DNA of 64,000 bases from the NCBI GenBank assembly GCA_007922305.1, contig ML677330.1, positions 1,949,109-2,013,108 on the forward strand. Direction: 5' to 3'. How positions within the stretch are numbered: the first letter of the stretch is position 1; each line of letters opens with the position of its first letter. Position numbers and translations under genes: made by a program. Below the pieces are notes generated by a model, which worked only from the letters and a program-made list of their open reading frames with translations, did no database searches and was not told the origin of the DNA. Source of the DNA: Dermatemys mawii (taxonomy: Eukaryota > Chordata > Testudines > Dermatemydidae). Below, piece after piece: positions 34,901 through 46,500 of the stretch.

Positions 34901-37900
34901 GTGAGGTAACATCTTTTATTGGACCAACTTCTGTTGGTGAGAAGTTTTTGAGCTTACACAGCAACCCCAAGAAGACCTCTGTGTATCCTCAAAAGCTTGT
35001 CTATCACCAACAGGAGTTGGTCCAATAAAAGATATTGCCTCTCCTACCTTGTCTCTCTAATATCCTGGGACCAACATCGTTACAAGACTGCAAACATGGT
35101 TGTCATGATTGGTAAGATGTATCAAGCAATGCTCTCTCAAGAAAACACTGTCACTGTTTACACAGTGTTTATATGAGACCACAAACAGGCTCAAAGCGGG
35201 AGACGAAGCCAGACTTATCTTTTGTGGGGACTGCCATGATGTTTTTTTGTTTTTTTTTAAAAAAAAAAAGGTAAAAATATGGCTTGGAACAGATGTAACT
35301 GGATAATCAGATTTATTAAGACTTCAACACAGCTGTGGTTCTTACCTTTTTCAGGGACTTGTACACTATAAGTTGTGTTGTTGATTACAAGTTTGAAGTC
35401 ATTCATCAACAAAACTTCCATCAATGCTGTAGCAGGGATCCTGCTACCATCTGCAGGAGAAAACAGGAAGGCTTAAATCCTCAGAACAAAATTTACTCTT
35501 AAAAAGAAGAAAAACCTCTGTCGGCAGTTTCCAAAAGTAACACCAGATAAAACTGTCTTTTAATAAATATTACATTAAGTTTGGAAGTGGACAGTATGCG
35601 AGTACAAAAACAAAATGCTTTTAACAAATACATTTCTTAACAGTATTAAGCCAAGAAGCATCATCTGAAATATTTAGCATATGCCTTTCATTTTAGTTGA
35701 CCAGTTTGGCATAACTCACTATTGCCAGCAGCCTCCCTTTTATTTCAGTTTCAAGGACAGATAACGTAAAGATAAAGCTATATTTAAAGACTTTCTTTAC
35801 CTGTGTCAAGACCTTAAAAGTCTCCATTTTACCTAACACCAAGTCTTGTTTACTTTTAACCGTTTCTTTTTGCATTTTGCTTAGTTTGGAAAATTAAATT
35901 AGTTCGATCAGATTTATTTTTTAGACAAAGACTGGTCTTGTGGTTACAATACAAGGCTCTGCCTCAGGAAATCTAGGTCCACCAAACTTATTGAGACCCA
36001 GGTAAGTCAAAGTTTCTCAGTCTGTCTCTTTCTCTGTTTTCTCTTAGTTGGAGATGATTCTGTTAAGCTCTCAGAAGCATCGAGAGGCTAACTTTAATGT
36101 TTGCAATGGTTTGGATGGAGGATACTACAACATAAGACTGTAAGACCTTAGAAATTCCACACAAGAGCTCAAGGATTATGATGCAGAGTTATTTACAACC
36201 TTACTTATAGTATCACTACTGTGGCTCCATTTCTCTTTAGTGGGGATTTATTGTTTGAAAACAGAGTATCAATCACTGGTGGAAGAAAGACAAAGATGTA
36301 TCTCCTTTCCATGCCAACTTTTTACTATTGACAGCCTCTTCAGCATGGCTATAGAAGTCCTATATTTTCAGTCCCCATTCACACCCCCAATTTTGGTTGA
36401 ACCCTGAATAAGATTTGTTGGAAACTAAATAAACCTCACTCGGTTACAGATTTCCTTACCCTGGATAAGTTCTTCTAGCTGGGTGTAGAGAATTTTGGCA
36501 TTCTTGTTCTCCAGATTTTCCTAATTAGTCACTACAGATGGGAAAATTTAGTGCTTATACTTCTAATATATTTTAAAGTAGGCTTTAGCTTTGACTGGGA
36601 GCAAGGGGTATGTATACTGAATAGTCTTATTAAGGGAGGTAAGGAGGCAGAAAGGAGACTGTGTACTGGCCTCTGTCGAAGAGAGTTCAAATGCATTCTC
36701 AGCCTTTTGTCCACAGACTTGTGGAAGTACTTACTGGTCCAACAACAATGAAAAATAAGGGTTAAAAAAAAAAAAAAGATTAACAGTTCACATGAATCTG
36801 AACAACTATTTAAGATTGCAGACAACGGAACAAAACAGATACAGCATGGGAAGGACTGAAAGACCAATGCAGAGGACTTTTCTAAAACAGTGAAGCACTG
36901 AACATATTGATACGTGAATGGCATCTATAATAATCACTGGAGTGTAGGACTGTTTTGTTCCCCTCCATCTCAGTCCCATTTGCTTCCATAAATCTGTGGT
37001 GCAAACTGTTGACTTCAGTTTGCTTGTTGTACTGATGATCCCAAATTTAGGAAAATACTTAGTCACAAGCTTAAGTCCACTCCTAATGGTTTTAAGGATA
37101 TGTTTAAGTACTATGCTGAACTGGGGCCAAAGCATCTGGAATAGACAGACTGCCCAGGAGATGTAGAAGAGGTGTGAGAAACAAGGAAATCTGGTTCTCT
37201 CTCTGCCAATGACTAGCTGTTTGATCTTACCTCCATCTTCCTATTAATAATTTTGAGACTCTTGTCTGAGAGGCACTATACGAGTGGGCAAACAGAAATA
37301 TGATTCCTGACTGAGCATATTGGAGGTTTTATGTCTCAGACTTCCCATCTGTCTCCGTGTGCCGACTATAGAAGCACCCTGTAGATAACTCCACACCTGC
37401 ACTTTCTCATTGGCACTCTGCTGTCTGGACCCATTTGGCAGTATCTGCTGAGATTTCTATTAATGATCTCAAGAAGCTGACGCACCAGCTGACTCTCCCC
37501 ACCCACTCTGTGTGGGTAGGGTGACAAACTTGGAGCACTATCGCTTTCATCCAAAAAAATTAAATTGTGCACATCCACTCAGTTTTTCAACATTTTACAA
37601 ATGTCACCTTAATAATTTGCATGTAAATGAGCTTCAGCAGTCTCATTAAAATGACATTTTAGACAACAATACTTCAAAAAGGAGCACTTGTTTGAAAGCG
37701 TCAGACAGGATTTCTTTATCATATTTGATGCAATATTGAGCTTTATTAAATTTGTCTAATGCTTTGTTAACTGGAGGAAAAACAGAACAGCATTGAAAGC
37801 CTGAAACACAACAATTTTCTGTACAAGGCAATTTTCCTCCCATTTATCATACTGCAGGTGCAGGGATGTCAACAAAAAGCCTCTCTTTCTCTAAATTGAT

Positions 37901-40559
37901 ACAATGCTAGAATTATATCCATAGAAAAAAATATAAAAGTAATGTAAACAAGCCAGTTAAGGTTATCTTATCTTTTTCTAATATATAATGTTAGGTTAGA
38001 TCTTTCTACTTTCATTTTATCTACTAACACAAACAGGAGAAATATCTGCATTTAAATCAAAACTTAAAGCAAAACTTCTGGAATATTCATTTCTTGTTTT
38101 AAAAAATATATATAGTATCACATTTTAAAATGAAATAATCCATAGTGTTTGGCTAACACTTGCCAGTATAATATTCATTTCCTGATAAAGTAAATATAAA
38201 AGTTACTCTTCATTGTTACAATTACTTGGCATTTGAAGATATGCGGTGGTGAAGATTAACTATGTCACAACTGTTAAATAAATTCAAGCCAGATACTTTA
38301 TCAGATGAGAGGTTTCCATCCTTGGTGAAGTCAGCCATATTTCCTCTAGAATTGGTAGGGACATCTGCAAAATATGTTGCCTTACAATTTCTTATTGAAA
38401 TAGCACTGTGCACTACATCAACACAATAACTAACTGTGAAGCTTGAACTGAAGCTAATAATGCTTGGTTAACATTAAACTTTTTCAGCTTAATACACAGG
38501 GATGGGATTCAGCAGACAGTTACACTACTAAGTGTAAATATAAATACTCCATGTAGACTTCACTAACATCAATAAGACTTCGTACTGGGGTAGCTGTGCT
38601 CACATATGCACTTTCCGCAGGATCATGCCCTCACTTAGTTGTTTGCAAAGATGCAAAGTCCCAAATTACAACTTAATCTATCATGAAAACTCACATATGT
38701 CATAGTCCAGACAGTTCTGAGTGTGGCAATTTGTTTTCTTGCTTGCAAAGAATATAAGTAAGTGTTACAGAATTTAACTTTTGCAATGCCTGTATTTTAT
38801 AGCTACATGCTCAAATTGACAGACTCTTGCCTTCATTAAATCAATCTACAGGCTTTATGGATTCAGAGGGGAAAAAATGTTAAGAGATGAAAATCAATTA
38901 CAAAAAGAATATTAAAAGCCTATTTTGTAGTTCAAGTATGATATGCTCTTTTATTCTGGAAAGAAGAAAATCTAAGTTCTTGCTTATAACAGTAAAAGTG
39001 GTAATATACTACTTCAGAGATAAACAGTGTTCTAATAGTATGAGCACACCACAGTAGTGACAGGGTAGTTGTGGTTGAAAAGGTACCTTCATTATTAACT
39101 TCTATTTTCAGCAGATTTTTTTTTAAAAAAATAGTTCTCTGCTTTAAAAAAAATCATTTCTGGCTCATAAGCACAAATTTCCGCCCAGGTATACTTTCTA
39201 CTAGAAAGTTTGCCTGGTTTTGTATTACACAGATGTGAAAAATAAAATGTCTCATTCACAGTTCAATAACTACAAAAGGTGCAGAACAGTGGAACTCACT
39301 TGGTTTTGGTTGCAGAACGACAGAAGACAGAATTCTTACCATCTTACTCCAACTAAATAAAGCCTCACCTATTGTTATTATCAGGTTGTCTCCCAACTTC
39401 TACACATCATATTCACACAAACACTGAGAGACACAACTAGTCACATAGCCAACCCATTGTAGGGGCCTTTAAGACTAGTGGTTGGAGAAATATTGGGAAA
39501 GCCAGAAGCATTAAAAATCACTGTAAAAAAGATAAGCTTTTTGAAGACTTTATCAAAGAAACATACCAGATCACAAAAAGGTAAAACTGACAAGTCCAAA
39601 TTCTGTATTTTTAATCAGGCTTCTCTAGGGAGATACTGTAATAAACCCATGAAATGTCATTAATTTATGATGCTTATAAGGAGTACTACCAATTAAGAAC
39701 AATTCATCCTCTTTAGTGCTATAGAATTTGATCAGTGATTAAGAAAAAGAATACTGCCCAATACAATTACTCTTTACAACCTGTTTAAGAAAGGGCAAGT
39801 TCAGGTTATTTTAAACAGGCAGCAGAGTTTGTAAATACCTGTTGTAAAGACTTCTGCCCTCTCAATTCCTTTATCTTCTTTTTGTATATCCTGCAGGAAG
39901 CTCCCCACCCTTGTTAACATTGGCTTGACAGTAAACTGACAGCGCTCTTTTCTTGAGGGTAATATAAGGGTTACCACAGGAAGGCCATATCTGTAATTGA
40001 CAGTTACTTCTGAAATAAAAAGGAAATAAAGCCATATCATAATGTTTTAAATTCACACCTGCTTTAAAAACAGATGTTTAATACAAAAGACACATAATAC
40101 TTCTGAATTTGTTCAATGTACTGGACTTAACTGCAACATAATGCTTCATACTTTAGCTTCTGGAACACCCATTCATTATGAATAATAATTAATATCCACC
40201 ACACAACTGTGAAGCAAGAATCTTTCCCATTTCAATGCTGGGGCAACACAAGCACCAAAAGGGTAAGTGAATTGCTCAAAGTCACTCAAGAAGTCAATGA
40301 CAGGGCTCAGAATAGAAACCCAATCTCCTGACTCTCAGTTCTGTGCAGTAAACCCTCACCGTAGCTGTATGGGAGAGACTTGCTGCTACACAAATGAAGT
40401 CATGGACGTTCAGTGTTTCTAAACATGTCATTTTCAGCAGGCTGGAACTGGAAGTTCAGTTGATTTGAAAAGAGAAAACTTACCATCAGATGGCACCAGT
40501 GTGCTATAGCATGCTGCTTTATGGTGCTTCAGATTTCCAGTTTGCCTCAGACACAGTAT
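28825..40559 (-). CDS. MCUB: MCUB, dominant-negative beta subunit of the mitochondrial calcium uniporter (exons 2-8)
   Basis: Inner mitochondrial membrane subunit that joins MCU oligomers and lowers calcium uptake. Seven coding exons were found: 40559-40484, 40009-39839, 35450-35346, 34861-34701, 31543-31340, 30052-29936, 28902-28825 (912 nt, 303 residues). With an exon 1 of about 33 residues this would equal the human 336 as I recall it. Order: N-terminal matrix domain ([18 protein letters not shown]...), coiled coil ([20 protein letters not shown]), TM1, WDIMEP pore loop, TM2, C-terminal helix. TM1 reads [17 protein letters not shown]; the Trp and Val replace the Arg and Glu of human MCU (ARLTWWEYS), which identifies MCUB. 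The transit peptide and start codon lie outside the window. The gene is convergent with CASP6. Confidence 0.96.
28903..29935 (-). other. MCUB intron 7
   Basis: GT-AG intron (donor GTATTT), 1.0 kb, AT-rich. Nothing else recognised. Confidence 0.85.
29936..30052 (-). CDS. MCUB: MCUB coding exon 7
   Basis: 117 nt, phase 0 at both ends: [20 protein letters not shown] and then the segment up to NKLKEALAE. It forms the post-TM2 helix and start of the second coiled coil. Acceptor TATCTGTCAG, donor GTATTT. Confidence 0.96.
30053..31339 (-). other. MCUB intron 6
   Basis: 1.3-kb GT-AG intron. The 142-residue minus-strand frame at 30732-31160 has no recognisable domain and lies entirely in the intron, so I treat it as chance. 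Confidence 0.75.
31340..31543 (-). CDS. MCUB: MCUB coding exon 6 (transmembrane helices and DIME pore motif)
   Basis: 204 nt, phase 0 at both ends. TM1 is [20 protein letters not shown]; the pore loop is [11 protein letters not shown] (DIME codons 31420-31409); TM2 is [13 protein letters not shown]. The diagnostic MCUB residues are Trp (codon 31447-31445) and Val (codon 31432-31430). Acceptor TTGTCCTAG, donor GTAAGT. Confidence 0.98.
31677..32217. repeat. repeat starting ACTCCTGGGGGAATTCTGC
   Basis: The first 19 bp are shared almost exactly with the left end of the foldback element at 33708. An A run (31699-31711) follows near the start. It ends where the CR1 begins, so the CR1 may have inserted into a larger copy. 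Borders are approximate. Confidence 0.45.
32218..33482 (+). mobile_element. CR1 LINE, 5'-truncated, with reverse transcriptase remnant
   Basis: The frame at 32203-32688 covers the central reverse transcriptase: [20 protein letters not shown], then [20 protein letters not shown]. The catalytic FADD region is corrupted ([10 protein letters not shown]) and the frame soon breaks. The 3' section ends with TGATATTCTATGATTCTAT at about 33480. It lies opposite to MCUB transcription and is an inactive fragment. Confidence 0.9.
33708..33983. mobile_element. palindromic foldback MITE
   Basis: The left end CTCCTGGGGGAATTCTGCG and right end GCACAGAATTCTCCCAG are inverted. ACAGAAAATACATTCTGTCCC on the left pairs with GGGGCAGAATGTATTTTCTG on the right, and AGAAGTGTTGCAGTTC pairs with GAAATGCAGCACTTCT near the centre. 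Almost the whole 276 bp can fold on itself. The 187- and 117-residue frames here are artefacts. Confidence 0.7.
34701..34861 (-). CDS. MCUB: MCUB coding exon 5 (coiled coil)
   Basis: 161 nt. Acceptor TTTTTTTCAG, donor GTTGGA. It reads (E)[19 protein letters not shown] and then the heptad-rich [16 protein letters not shown], the coiled coil before TM1. A repeat element sits 27 bp upstream of its 3' splice site. Confidence 0.96.
34889..35094. mobile_element. 206-bp insertion with 14-bp TSD and inverted internal arms (Penelope-like candidate)
   Basis: Perfect direct repeats CATGGTTGTCATGA at 34875-34888 and 35095-35108 flank the insert. Its inner arms are inverted: CATCTTTTATTGGACCAACT on the left, AGTTGGTCCAATAAAAGATA on the right. 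The end GACCAACATCGTTACAAGAC resembles the GACTAACACGGCTACCCCTC end of the element at 49652-50406, suggesting the same class. It lies inside the 484-bp intron 4 of MCUB. Confidence 0.75.
35346..35450 (-). CDS. MCUB: MCUB coding exon 4
   Basis: 105 nt. It reads (D)[20 protein letters not shown] to YSVQVPEK, the end of the N-terminal matrix domain. Acceptor TTCTCCTGCAG, donor GTAAGA; both junctions are phase 1 and fit neighbouring exons. Confidence 0.96.
35451..39838 (-). other. MCUB intron 3
   Basis: 4.4-kb AT-rich intron. A MIR-like remnant lies at about 35935-36080 (GTCTTGTGGTTACAATACAA ...). No conserved exon is seen; the 130- and 109-residue minus-strand frames at 36532-37135 have no domain or splice support. 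Confidence 0.75.
39839..40009 (-). CDS. MCUB: MCUB coding exon 3 (N-terminal matrix domain)
   Basis: 171 nt. It reads (E)[20 protein letters not shown], then [20 protein letters not shown] and [13 protein letters not shown]. Acceptor TTTTATTTCAG, donor GTATTT. Confidence 0.97.
40010..40483 (-). other. MCUB intron 2 with MIR/L2-like remnant
   Basis: 474-bp intron. 40200-40345 contains GTGAATTGCTCAAAGTCACT and GTCAATGACAGGGCTCAGAA, phrases of the old mammalian/amniote MIR or L2 repeats. Confidence 0.6.
40484..40559 (-). CDS. MCUB: MCUB coding exon 2
   Basis: 76 nt. It reads [20 protein letters not shown] and LVPSD, then G of a split Glu codon. It aligns with the human segment that precedes the matrix domain, sharing YST.VP.D. 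Acceptor CTCTGTTGCAG, donor GTAAGT. This exon is less conserved than the others, but frame, splice sites and position all fit. Confidence 0.88.
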
Positions 40560-40689
40560 CTGCAACAGAGATTTTTGCTTTAAGAAAGGGTTGGGATAGA
40601 ATGTTTCCTTGGTGAGAGGCAGCCTCCAGTCCAATATGGTAATCTACTGAAAATCTGAAAAATCATTCCCTAAATACAAAAGGTTTTAG

Positions 40690-41450
40690 AGCAGGCTTGG
40701 GCAAACTTTTTGGCCCTAGGGCCACACTGGCGTTGCAAAACTGTATGGAGGGCAGGGCAGGGAAGGCTGACACTCCCCAAACAGCCTGGCCCCGTCCTCA
40801 TCCACCCCATCCCACATCCCTCCCCCCTGACTGCCCCACTTAGAACCCTCGACCCATCCAACCCCCACCCCGCTCCTTGTCCTGTGACCGCCTCCTCCCG
40901 AGATGCTGCCCCCTATCTAAATCCCCCCACTCCCTGTCCCTTGACAGCCCCAACCGCTATCCACACCCACACCCCTTATCCAATCCCCCTGCTTCCTGAC
41001 AGCCTCGACGTCTATCCACACTCCCATCCCCTTACAGCATTCCCAGGATTCCCACACCTATCCATTGCCTCCTGTTCCCCATCCCATGACTGCTCCCCCA
41101 AACCTCCACCCATCCAACCTCTCCCCTGCTCCCTGTCCCCTGACTGCCCCCCAGAACCACCTGCCCCTTATCCAACCCCTCCCCCCCACCCGTTGCCATG
41201 TTGCTCAGAGCAGCAGGAGCTCGCAGCCCCCCAGCCCGCCCAGAGCTAGCCACACCGCCCGTGCTGCCCAGTAGGAGCGGCAGCCCAGAGTGCTGATGGT
41301 GCAACACGATGAGGTTGTAGGGAAGGGGAACAGTGGGGCAGGGGCTGGGGGCTAGCCTCCCTGGCTGGGAGCTGAGGGGCCGGGAAGGACGGTCCCACGG
41401 GCCCCTCAGAGACTCTGCTTGCTGGGCAGGATCATTCCTATTTGTCCTAA
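40690..41450. repeat. GC-rich hAT-like repeat, one end only
   Basis: The left end GCTTGGGCAAACTTTTTGGC resembles the hAT terminus at 3363. A C-rich block with ACCCCTTATCCAA-type repeats follows. No matching right end was found. The overlapping 179- and 140-residue frames are Pro-rich low-complexity artefacts. Confidence 0.5.
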
Positions 41451-42107
41451 ACAAATTGCTGTTAGGCTAAAGGTAACAATTTACAGATACTCTTAATATT
41501 TCAACCAGTATGCTACCAATATCTTAAGATAAAAGCATTGCCAGAGGCAGAGTAGCACTTCTTTTGCGTTAGGCAGCACATTGTAAATAACCTGAAATGT
41601 TTCTACACTGTCATGGCTTGTAGGAGAGAATATCACCACACGCAATGCACACAACTGCTTGGAGGCCATGCAACCTATCTTTTATAACAGTATTTGTCTT
41701 GGCTGAATGAAAAATAGCTTACTAGGTACATTTAAAAAAAAAAGATTATATTCTAGATAAGTAAATCACTAAATGGAAAATGCAAGCAACTATGATCCTA
41801 GGCTACTCAGTGTATTTCATAATTTTACATCAGATTTCAAAAATGATTACTGCTTGCACTACAGTGCAATTCAACTGCTAGTGCAACAACTTGATATCAT
41901 CATCAATCATCATCACTGTATACCCCACTGAAAGAGACCTACCACTATGCAAAAAGCCCCACTGTGTTACTGTGATGAATATCCAGAAAGGGTAAACATC
42001 CTGCAAAATAAACAACACCCAAAAGACATGTAGGGGCAGTAAATGGTTGTGTTTTTGTGTATTTACATATGTATGAGTATGGTCAACAATTTAGAGATCA
42101 GAAGAAC

Positions 42108-42180
42108 ATTCTAGCCAACAAAAGCTTATGCCCAAATAAATTTGTTAGTCTCTAAGGTGCCACAAAGACTCCTCATAGTA
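42108..42180. mobile_element. Penelope-like element terminus fragment
   Basis: ACAAAAGCTTATGCCCAAAT, then TTTGTTAGTCTCTAAGGTGC and CACAAAGACTCCTCAT match the right terminal repeat of the element at 49652-50406. Confidence 0.65.
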
Positions 42181-45100
42181 CGTGTTGTGTTTCACTTATG
42201 GGTTGCGGTTTGGATATGAGTTTTGTTTCTTGTATCTGCCAATCCTGCGAACTGGGTTTTTCAGGGTTTTAAAAAGTGAGAGGTTTTCAGGTTGGGAAAT
42301 TCTCAGTGGGCTTGAGACAGCTGAGTCTAGACAGCGGGCAGGAACCATACACATTAAATACAAAAATACCTTACATTATTGTTCAAAAAAATAAATACAT
42401 TGGTGGCTGCTAGCCAGTCCATGATTGCTGCATAACAATTCAGAACTTCCTAGCAATATCATGGACTGAAACTGTCTCTCCCTGCTCCAAAAGCACAAAC
42501 TCCTTCCATCTGAGCAAAAGGAGACTTTCTGCTAGCAAATTAGGACCTATAATACAGTTCAGCAGTTCTGATTCCATCCAGCAGAAGACATGCATCGCAC
42601 CCCACACATACAGCACATGGCTAAATAGTAGAAAAAAAATTAAGCAATTCATACTCCAGTTTTTCAGAAAAGCATTTCAAAGCAAGATAAAACAGACTAA
42701 TATGTCCTCAGTAATCTAGTACGTAATAATCACAATGTTTCAAGCATGTCTCCCTTGGAGCTACTTAAGACATGCCTCTTTGTAGTGATATATGATGAGC
42801 AATTACTTCTGCTCATTAACAAATTACCTGTCCTGGACATTGTACCATACAGTTTGCATGAAGGTGCAGCTTAATTTCTTTTGTTGCAGATTTCTTGGCA
42901 TCAACTTTGTTTAGACAGTGGACAACCTACTCAATCATTATCAGTTGGAAAATACTAATTCACTTTATAGATTCCTTACTTGAAATGAGTTTTTTAGAAG
43001 ATTGTGTGTATTGTTTGTAACCCACTGGAAAAAATCTTTGTATTTATATTTGTATGTATTTATAAAGATTTAAATGAAATTCTGTCAATAAGCTAAAATG
43101 GATCTAATCTGGATCTGTTAATGAAATAATGTTTGAGTGAAACAAAAGGAGTAGCCTCACAGTACATATTTTATATGGTTTCTCTTTCTGCAGAGACTTA
43201 TTCCTGTGCTTCTCCCCAGTGCAAACAAACAAACAAAACCCTTGATTATATATATTTCTTTCCTTCCTGAAAAACAACCTGTTTATAATCAAACATGATA
43301 ATATTTATACATAGAGAGAAAAATAAATGGAGGCTATTCAAGTGGTTTTATTAGCTTTAGACAGTGAGATAGCTGGAGAGGTACTGGCTAAGAGTGAAGT
43401 CATGCTTTAGGGGATAAAATGGTTTGTTAAATGAGAAAATAGCTGAAAAAGGAGTAAAGAGTCAGTGGTTATAACTAGTATCTACTCAATGGAAAGAGGT
43501 CACTAGTATATTTGCCCTAGGGTTTGTTTTGTGACTACCCTTGTGAATAAGTCATATTTGATCAGAATATAAACATATGACAAAGTCTTGCTGCTGATGC
43601 AGAAAACCGTGTTCTAACAAACAATATGTAGCAATGCAACAGGATTCAGAGGGAGTGGGAATATTAGTTAAGCAACTGTCTCCATTTATGCACAATGCTA
43701 TTTAACGTACAAAAAACATAACAGATAAGCCTCAGAGGGAAAACAACCAGTAGACAGTGATAATACTTACTCAACAAGACAGTCAAGGAGCAGATTAATC
43801 AAGAAATAATTATATGTAAATAGAGACTAATCATTAGTCATCTGATGTAGTAGAGAACGACATAGGTACGTGAAAAAAGGAACACAATTCAAATCAAGCC
43901 AAGTGATTGTTTCTGTGCAAACCCCAGTTTCTCTGTATGGGGAAAACAAAGGGCTGAATTAACATCCTTGCTCTTCTCAGGATTTAAATCTAGGGTTCCA
44001 GATGTAATTTCAAGTATGACACTCTGGCCATTAACCTATCCCCTCCAGCATAAAGCACCGGGCTGTCGAGATTGCAGTTCTGAAAGGTCACACTGGTACA
44101 ATAAAAGCAAATATCTTTCAAACTATATCACAATTCATTTGTCACTGTTTTTAAAGAGCCATGAAATCACCACACATTGTAGTAAAAACAAACAGACTCA
44201 AAATATGTAAGAGTCAAAAAGCTGATATTAATGAAAGACAACACATTTTTGTTAGCAGTTCAGCCATTCATTAAGTTCCTTCAGAAATCTTAGTTGTTTG
44301 AGGTTTGGACCTGGTTACTTGCTGCTACATTGATTCTAGACCTCCTCCTTTCACATCTCAATCTTTCTCATCTTAATTACCCGAAAAGTTTCTTCACAGT
44401 TTCTCATCTTTATTACCTGAAATACATTTTCTGATATTATCTTCCTCAATTATTCCCCTTTACTTACCTGATGGCCCAACAGATACATTGAATTTTCCAC
44501 AGACTTCCTACCTCCAATATCCTTAATAATTTAAGTGTTGATAACATTTTAGGTTAATTGTTCTTCAGATTAATCCCCCCACTTTCATGTTACATTTTAC
44601 CTGACAGAGTTTACATTAATTTCTATTTACTTCACTTGGGCTGAATTTCCATTTATTAAAGGATACTTGATTGACTAAAATTACCACTTGATGTCTGGTT
44701 ATTTAACTATACTGGTTTGGACTTGCTATCTTACTTTCTTTTTCATTTAGGAGTCTGAAAGCCTTCTGTGACTCAGTGATGCTGTCCTTAAACAGCCACC
44801 CACTTGGGTTTTAATTGCCTTGTTCCTGACTGTAAAATATCTTTGGTAAGTTTTCTAATTTATTTATTGTAAAGCTCCATTTGATGTTAATGTTATAGCA
44901 ATAGGTTTGGGTACAGTTCCTTCTCTGAGAATGTTGAGTTTACTTGTAACATGGTCACTATTACTTAATTATAATTGAGCCACTATTTACTTGAGCCAGC
45001 TCTTTTGTGTTACTTAGTGCTATGGTAAGAGGAGCCTGTCTTCCTATGTGCTCCAGAATTAGCTGTTCCATGAATCAACTATTTAAGCTGTTGAGAAATT

Positions 45101-46484
45101 GCTCCTCCAAACCTGGTCTCCAGATTTACATTTGACCAGTTTACATGCAGGTAAGCTGAAGTCATGCCTCATTAAGGCTTGATCTCCCTAAAACACTACA
45201 CACTCAATAGAGCTACCTAGGAATCAGGATTTCCATTCCACAGGAATTTTTGACATTAAAAAAAAACAAAAACCACCTATCTGAATCTTAATGTAAAGCT
45301 GAAGTTTGAAATTGCCTGTTTAACAAAAAATCCAAAAAAAAAAAAAAAAGTTTTTATTTGCCACTACTCACATGATCAAAATGTTGCAAATAGTTTCATT
45401 TAGATAAATGTATCATTTCAATAGTCAAACTTTGTTTCAGGTTTATTAGAGTCATTCTGTTTAGATTAAAACATTAATTTTAATGTTTATATATATATAA
45501 TTTCAATGTAAGAATCAAAATGAAATGAAACAAAACATCGAAATGAATGAGAAAGTTGAAATGACCCACTTTGCCCTTTTCCCACTGAAAATGTTGTGTG
45601 AGTCCACATACTCCAAATAAATATTTCTTTTCTATGAAACTGCATTTTTTTACAGAAAAATGCTCCATCGTAAATTTTTCAACCAGCTCTACTCAATACA
45701 CATTTTCCTAATCCAGAGCATCAATAGCATAATGCTAATAATGGATTTGTATTCTTCAGATATGGGATTTTATCAATAATTTCAAGAGCCAAATGTTCAG
45801 CCTTTAGAGAAATTAACTGCCCCAACACATGGGTATAGTCTATACTGTACATGCTAGGCTGCATACATTCACATTTCTCTCCTCCCCAAGGGCAATGATA
45901 ATTTATTATTCTACGTTCCTCTTTCAATACAACACAATACACTGCTAAATGTAAACATTTTAGAACCATTTTAATTACACTGCAGTAAAAAGTGCTCCAT
46001 TTAAAATAATCTTGCTGTGAGCCTTTGGACAGTAATGTAGTATTAGAGCTCTTCCTTCTTCATATGACCAGGTGCGCCCCTATCACTACAATATCTCAGG
46101 TGCTCTCAATTGTCACCCACAGCTCTCATTTAATATCAGTGCAATTCTCTTAAAACGTCTGCTTGAGAAGCAAGGAGGAAGAAAACCCAGAAAAACCATT
46201 TGAGAAACGAGGGACTGGACAGCCGAAAGGCGAGTTACGTGTCCTGTCCTTCAAACTGTAATGAACCAACGCCAAGTCGTGTCCCCAGCATGAATCTCCA
46301 CATATGGATCTTATAGCAGCCTGTGGAGGAAGAGGAGAGGGGAGAAGAATCACCTGCTTCTGTAATGCTGTTTGTCTGCTGAGTCAGGGATTGGGTCCAG
46401 AGTAGGTATGCATCAGTCCATGTTCATTGGGAGCACACACATCCCATTCCCTGCCCACCATGTTGGCCCGACAGTGATTGCTAA

Positions 46485-46500
46485 GCAGCAGCAGCAGCAG
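46485..46500 (+). repeat. (GCA)n microsatellite
   Basis: Five GCA units and one base in intronic sequence. No reading frame with support uses them. Confidence 0.8.

Noticed and set aside
36532..37135. 130- and 109-residue minus-strand frames in MCUB intron 3
   Set aside because: Composition is that of AT-rich intron translated by chance, and exons 3 and 4 join in phase without them.
31340..40559. Identification as MCU rather than MCUB
   Set aside because: The two pore-loop positions are Trp and Val, as in MCUB, and the neighbour is CASP6. MCU lies elsewhere in vertebrate genomes.
40710..41454. 179-residue and 140-residue overlapping frames, considered as MCUB exon 1
   Set aside because: Pro-rich low-complexity sequence inside a repeat. 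It has a hAT-like end, no transit peptide and no donor in phase with exon 2.
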